8,887 nucleotides of DNA from Flavobacteriaceae bacterium (lineage in GTDB: Bacteria > Bacteroidota > Bacteroidia > Flavobacteriales > Flavobacteriaceae): assembly GCA_030613745.1 (NCBI GenBank), contig JAUWLK010000103.1:1-8887 (forward strand), written 5' to 3'. Shown piece by piece: positions 5,392-8,887 of this stretch (position 1 is the stretch's first letter; each line of letters opens with the position of its first letter). Below the pieces are notes generated by a model. It ran no database searches and had not been told where the DNA came from. It saw only the letters and a program-made list of their open reading frames with translations. Made by a program: the position numbers and the translations under genes.

Positions 5392-5772
5392 ATGAAAAAT
5401 CCCAATGACAGTTATTTAATAACTCGTTTAAAAAGTATAAAATATGCGGTCAAAGGTGCATATTTATTATTGAAAACAGAAGCAAGTATTCAAATACAGT
5501 TTTCAATTGCTTTGTTAATGACTGTCGTTGGGTTTATATTAGAAATTTCTTCCATTGAATGGATGTTTCAACTTCTTGCAATTGGTTTGGTTTTAGTTTC
5601 AGAATCCTTAAATACCGGAATTGAAAAATTATGTGATTTTATTCATCCTGAATATCACAAAAAAATTGGTTTTATAAAAGATGTTTCCGCAGGAGCATCC
5701 ACTTTTGCCGCTATAATTGCTTTTATTATTGGTTTAATAATTTACCTTCCAAAATTCATAATTTTTCAATAA
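5392..5772 (+). CDS. dgkA: Diacylglycerol kinase / undecaprenol kinase (DgkA family integral membrane kinase)
   Basis: A 126-aa inner-membrane protein, near the usual length for the family. Three hydrophobic helices lie at about 35-52, 57-74 and 100-119, with an amphipathic N-terminus. Family residues line up with E. coli DgkA with an offset of +2: E30 (KTEASIQIQ), catalytic E71 and N74 and E78 (VSESLNTGIEKLCD), and K96-D97 (IKDVSAGAS). The enzyme phosphorylates a membrane lipid alcohol with ATP. In Gram-negatives this is diacylglycerol; in Gram-positives the same fold acts on undecaprenol. The ending IIGLIIYLPKF looks more like the Gram-positive form, so substrate is left open. The start lies 3 nt after the tpx stop, indicating co-transcription with tpx; a functional tie to peroxide defence is not known. 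Confidence 0.9.
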   Translation: MKNPNDSYLITRLKSIKYAVKGAYLLLKTEASIQIQFSIALLMTVVGFILEISSIEWMFQLLAIGLVLVSESLNTGIEKLCDFIHPEYHKKIGFIKDVSAGASTFAAIIAFIIGLIIYLPKFIIFQ

Positions 5773-5803
5773 ATATTACTTTTTTTACATCAAAATCTTT
5801 AAT

Positions 5804-5832
5804 TTGAAACCCGAAATATTTATGTATTTTTG
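5804..5832 (+). promoter_or_regulatory. Promoter of ftsK-lolA, predicting a leaderless transcript
   Basis: TTG at 5804-5806, an 18-nt spacer and TATTTTTG at 5825-5832 fit TTG-N17-23-TAnnTTTG. The -7 element ends only 6 nt before the ATG at 5839, so transcription should begin at or within a few bases of the start codon. This also rules out the upstream in-frame TTG at 5830, which is part of the -7 element. Confidence 0.65.
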
Positions 5833-5838
5833 TGGCTT

Positions 5839-8229
5839 ATGGTAAAAAAGAAAAAGATTAGCTCTAAAACTAGTAGAGCTAAAAAGAAAAACAATGGGAT
5901 AAAGGCTTTTTTTAAAAGCCAACAAACGCATCTTGTTTTTGGTGTTTTTATTCTTACTTCTGCCATTTTTTTATTAGGATCTTTTTATTCATTCTTTATG
6001 CATTGGAAAAAAGATCAAAGTGTTTTAAATGTGTTTTCAGATAAGAATTCTGAAGCAAAAAATTTACTTGGAAAAGTAGGAGCTTCCGTTAGTGATTTTA
6101 TGGTTTACGATGGCTTTGGTATTTCAACTTTTATATTGCCAATATTATTATTTTTTACAGGCTTGTATGCAATTTTAAATATTCCATTAAAACAGCTCCG
6201 AAAATCATGGTTTATAGGAATTTTATTAATGATTTGGGGAACTTTGCTATTTGCATACTTAAACCTTGAAAATTCTCTGTTTGCTGGTAAAGTTGGTTAT
6301 GAGTTAAATGAATATTTACAGATTTATATTGGTAAAGTAGGCGTATTTATAATATTGTTGCTTACTATGTTGTTATTTTTAATATTAAAATTTAAGATAA
6401 CTCCAGAAAAAATAAAAAATATAATTCCAAAAAGTAAAGAAAAAAATTATGATTCAATACTTAATGATGTTACTGATAAGGGTTTTGTAACTGAAAGTGT
6501 TCATGAAAATTTAAATTCAGGTCTTGAATTGAGTATTGATTCAGATGTGTTAAGTAATCAGGAAGATAATTCAATTGAAAAGGTTGAGGAAGTTTCTAAA
6601 ATAGAATCAGTTCCAGATATAAAAGAACAAATCGACACTGATATTGAAATTGTTGTAGAAAATCCGATAGAAGAAAAACATACTGTAGAAAATCTTTCAA
6701 ATAAGTTGGTGGAAGATTTTGGTGAATTTGACCCAAAGTTAGAATTGGCAAATTATAAATTTCCAACACTTAAATTATTAAGAGACTACACTAATGAAAA
6801 TATAGTTATTGATAAACTAGAACTTGAAAACAACAAAAATAAAATTGTTGAAACGCTTAATAATTATAGTATAGGAATTTCAAGTATTAAGGCAACTATT
6901 GGCCCTACAGTTACACTTTATGAAATTGTACCAAATGCTGGAATAAGGATTTCTAAAATTAAAAATTTAGAAGATGATATTGCTCTTTCACTTTCTGCTT
7001 TAGGAATTAGGATAATTGCTCCGATTCCAGGTAGAGGAACCATTGGAATTGAAGTGCCTAATAAAAGTCCTTCCATTGTTTCAATGAAGTCAGTTTTGTC
7101 ATCACAAAAATTCCAAAACTGTAAAATGGAATTACCTATTGCCTTAGGAAAAACAATTTCAAATGAAACCTATTTAATTGATTTGGTAAAAATGCCACAT
7201 TTGTTAATGGCTGGAGCTACTGGTCAAGGAAAGTCGGTTGGACTAAATGCTGTTTTAGCTTCATTGTTATACAAAAAACACCCGGCAGAATTGAAATTTG
7301 TTTTAATTGACCCCAAAAAGGTAGAACTTTCTTTATACAATAAGATTGAACGACATTATTTGGCAAAACTACCAGATACTGAAGAAGCAATTATTACAGA
7401 TACAACAAGGGTGATAAATACACTAAACTCTTTGTGTATTGAAATGGATAATCGTTATGATTTGTTAAAAATAGCTTTTGTTAGAAATATTAAAGAATAC
7501 AATGCTAAATTTAAAAGTAGAAAATTAAATCCCGAAAACGGACATAAATATTTGCCTTATATAGTTTTAATAATTGATGAATTTGCCGATTTAATAATGA
7601 CAGCGGGTAAAGAAATTGAAGCTCCAATTGCACGTTTGGCTCAATTATCTCGAGCTATTGGTATTCATTTAATTGTTGCAACTCAACGTCCATCAGTAAA
7701 CGTAATTACAGGTATTATCAAAGCAAATTTTCCAGCCAGAGTTGCTTTTAGGGTTACCTCAAAAATTGATTCTCGAACTATTTTAGATGCTCAAGGTGCT
7801 GATCAATTAATAGGAAAAGGAGATATGTTAATTTCAACAGGTAATGATCTAACAAGATTACAATGTGCATTTATTGATACTCCTGAAGTTGAAAAAGTAA
7901 CAGATTATATTGGGTCACAAAGGGCTTATGCCGATGCACATTTATTACCTGAATATGTAGGCGAGGAAAGTGGCACAAGTGTTGATATTGATATTGCAGA
8001 TAGGGATAAATTATTTGAAGAAGCAGCTCATTTAATAGTTAATTCTCAACAAGGTTCAGCATCTTTATTACAAAGAAAATTAAAATTGGGATATAATAGA
8101 GCTGGTAGAATTATTGATCAATTAGAGGCAGCGAATATTGTAGGCCCATTTGAAGGAAGTAAAGCCAGACAGGTTTTGGTTCCTGATGTGATTTCTTTAA
8201 AAAATTTATTGGATAATGAAAAAATTTAA
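5839..8229 (+). CDS. ftsK: DNA translocase FtsK
   Basis: A 796-aa divisome-linked DNA pump that moves chromosome ends across the closing septum and in many bacteria activates Xer recombination at dif. After a very basic N-terminus (MVKKKKISSKTSRAKKK) there are four membrane helices (about 31-51, 96-115, 122-141, 164-185). An acidic, low-complexity linker follows (about 195-305). The alpha-beta motor domain has Walker A GATGQGKS (459-466), Walker B IVLIIDEFADL (575-585, D580/E581) and the ATQRPSVNVITG motif (614-625). A gamma winged-helix domain at about 726-782 (LLQRKLKLGYNRAGRIID, then GPFEGSKARQVLV) reads polarity sequences. The linker is short compared with E. coli, as usual for this phylum. 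I chose ATG 5839 because the TTG at 5830 lies within the promoter. lolA follows after 5 nt, so the two are co-transcribed. Confidence 0.96.
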   Translation: MVKKKKISSKTSRAKKKNNGIKAFFKSQQTHLVFGVFILTSAIFLLGSFYSFFMHWKKDQSVLNVFSDKNSEAKNLLGKVGASVSDFMVYDGFGISTFILPILLFFTGLYAILNIPLKQLRKSWFIGILLMIWGTLLFAYLNLENSLFAGKVGYELNEYLQIYIGKVGVFIILLLTMLLFLILKFKITPEKIKNIIPKSKEKNYDSILNDVTDKGFVTESVHENLNSGLELSIDSDVLSNQEDNSIEKVEEVSKIESVPDIKEQIDTDIEIVVENPIEEKHTVENLSNKLVEDFGEFDPKLELANYKFPTLKLLRDYTNENIVIDKLELENNKNKIVETLNNYSIGISSIKATIGPTVTLYEIVPNAGIRISKIKNLEDDIALSLSALGIRIIAPIPGRGTIGIEVPNKSPSIVSMKSVLSSQKFQNCKMELPIALGKTISNETYLIDLVKMPHLLMAGATGQGKSVGLNAVLASLLYKKHPAELKFVLIDPKKVELSLYNKIERHYLAKLPDTEEAIITDTTRVINTLNSLCIEMDNRYDLLKIAFVRNIKEYNAKFKSRKLNPENGHKYLPYIVLIIDEFADLIMTAGKEIEAPIARLAQLSRAIGIHLIVATQRPSVNVITGIIKANFPARVAFRVTSKIDSRTILDAQGADQLIGKGDMLISTGNDLTRLQCAFIDTPEVEKVTDYIGSQRAYADAHLLPEYVGEESGTSVDIDIADRDKLFEEAAHLIVNSQQGSASLLQRKLKLGYNRAGRIIDQLEAANIVGPFEGSKARQVLVPDVISLKNLLDNEKI

Positions 8230-8234
8230 ATAAA

Positions 8235-8879
8235 ATGAAAAACATTTTAAACTTAACCTTTGTAATTTTTACATTTTTTACTGCATTTTCTCAAAGTGGA
8301 GAAGAAGCTAAAAAAATATTAGATGAAGTATCAGATAAAATGAGTTCATATAATAGTGTTTATATTGAATTTGATTATATACTTGAAAATAAAACTGAAG
8401 ATGTTCAACAAGAAATGAATGGAGATGTTATTTTACAAGGAGATAAGTACATTGTTAACTTTTTTGGTTCAACACAAATATTTGATGGAAAAAAAACTTA
8501 CACCATAATTCCGGAAAATGAAGAAGTTAACATATCAAATGCAGATATTGATAGCAATAATACGATTACTCCGTCAAAATTATTTTCTTTTTATAAAAGT
8601 GGATATACATATAATATGGGTGAATTAAAAAATATGAAGGGAAAGAAAATTCAATTTGTAAAATTAGTTCCAATTGATTCAAATTCAGAAATTGCGTCGG
8701 TTTTAGTTGGAATAAATAATAAAACCAAACACATATATGTTATCAAAGAAATTGGTAAAAATGGAACGGATACCATTTTAACGGTAAAAAAGATGAAAAC
8801 AAATCAAAATTTAAATGATAATATATTTTTATTTGATCAAAAAAAATATGAGAATTTAGGTTATATTGTTAATGATTAA
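8235..8879 (+). CDS. lolA: LolA-like periplasmic lipoprotein carrier protein
   Basis: A 214-aa exported protein. The N-terminus MKNILNLTFVIFTFFTAFSQ is a signal peptide with cleavage expected near residue 20; there is no lipobox cysteine. The mature part fits the LolA fold: EEAKKILDEVSDKMSSYNSV at the start, then alternating strands such as GDVILQGDKYIVNFFGSTQ and IFDGKKTYTIIPENEEV, and a C-terminal strand set with NDNIFLFD. LolA carries outer-membrane lipoproteins across the periplasm from the LolCDE complex. The assignment rests on overall pattern and position: lolA-like genes directly after ftsK are, as I recall, common in flavobacteria, often followed by an LptF/LptG-type permease gene. 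The gene starts 5 nt after the ftsK stop and needs no promoter of its own. Confidence 0.85.
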   Translation: MKNILNLTFVIFTFFTAFSQSGEEAKKILDEVSDKMSSYNSVYIEFDYILENKTEDVQQEMNGDVILQGDKYIVNFFGSTQIFDGKKTYTIIPENEEVNISNADIDSNNTITPSKLFSFYKSGYTYNMGELKNMKGKKIQFVKLVPIDSNSEIASVLVGINNKTKHIYVIKEIGKNGTDTILTVKKMKTNQNLNDNIFLFDQKKYENLGYIVND

Positions 8880-8887
8880 TAATGTAT

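Noticed and set aside
5830..5838. TTG start adding three residues to FtsK
   Set aside because: The TTG is part of the -7 promoter element, and the ATG at 5839 opens the typical basic N-terminus.
8882..8887. ATGTAT at the window end as the start of a following gene (an LptF/LptG-type permease would fit synteny)
   Set aside because: Only two codons are visible, so the sequence gives no support.
1..8887. CRISPR arrays, tRNA or rRNA genes, insertion sequences, phage or toxin-antitoxin genes
   Set aside because: No regularly spaced repeats, cloverleaf sequence, transposase or related ORFs were seen on either strand.

Overview
The window is AT-rich chromosomal DNA from a member of the Bacteroidota, most likely Flavobacteriales (genus not determinable here). 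Three things support this: promoters of the TTG-N17-23-TAnnTTTG type (clearest before ftsK and tpx), A-rich leaders without Shine-Dalgarno sequences, and an ftsK-lolA gene order known from flavobacteria. It reads as core genome; I see no transposase, integrase, phage gene, tRNA, rRNA or CRISPR array.

Left part (1-3061, all minus strand). Read 5'->3' on the minus strand there are three genes. The first encodes a 616-aa membrane-anchored regulator: an N-terminal AraC-type DNA-binding domain, one transmembrane helix, a TolB/adenylate-cyclase-associated domain, then TPRs. The second encodes a 168-aa secreted PepSY-like protein. The third is the 5' end of another regulator whose first 57 residues are about 70% identical to the first regulator, so this is a tandem paralogue cut by the window edge. 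Hairpins with T-tracts follow the secreted-protein gene (good terminator) and the complete regulator (weaker).

Middle part (3062-5772, plus strand). Three peroxiredoxins of three different subfamilies lie in tandem: a Prx6-type enzyme, an AhpC/Prx1-type 2-Cys enzyme and a Tpx-type atypical 2-Cys enzyme. A small diacylglycerol kinase/undecaprenol kinase gene follows tpx by 3 nt. No dedicated reductase (AhpF, thioredoxin, thioredoxin reductase) is present, so reducing power must come from elsewhere. The peroxiredoxins appear separately controlled. The Prx6 gene has a Fur/PerR-like 7-1-7 dyad next to its -7 element. The ahpC leader carries a 12-bp inverted repeat and a degenerate promoter. The tpx gene has a strong promoter whose -33 TTG lies in the loop of the ahpC terminator.

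Right part (5773-8887, plus strand). ftsK (DNA translocase, chromosome segregation at division) is followed 5 nt later by a lolA-like gene (periplasmic lipoprotein carrier). The ftsK promoter is so close to its ATG that the mRNA should be leaderless or nearly so.

The most interesting signals are the duplicated transmembrane AraC-TPR regulators flanking a small secreted protein, the candidate Fur-family operator at the Prx6 gene, the inverted repeat before ahpC, and the predicted leaderless ftsK transcript. No convincing wholly new system is visible; the regulator/secreted-protein array is the closest candidate.
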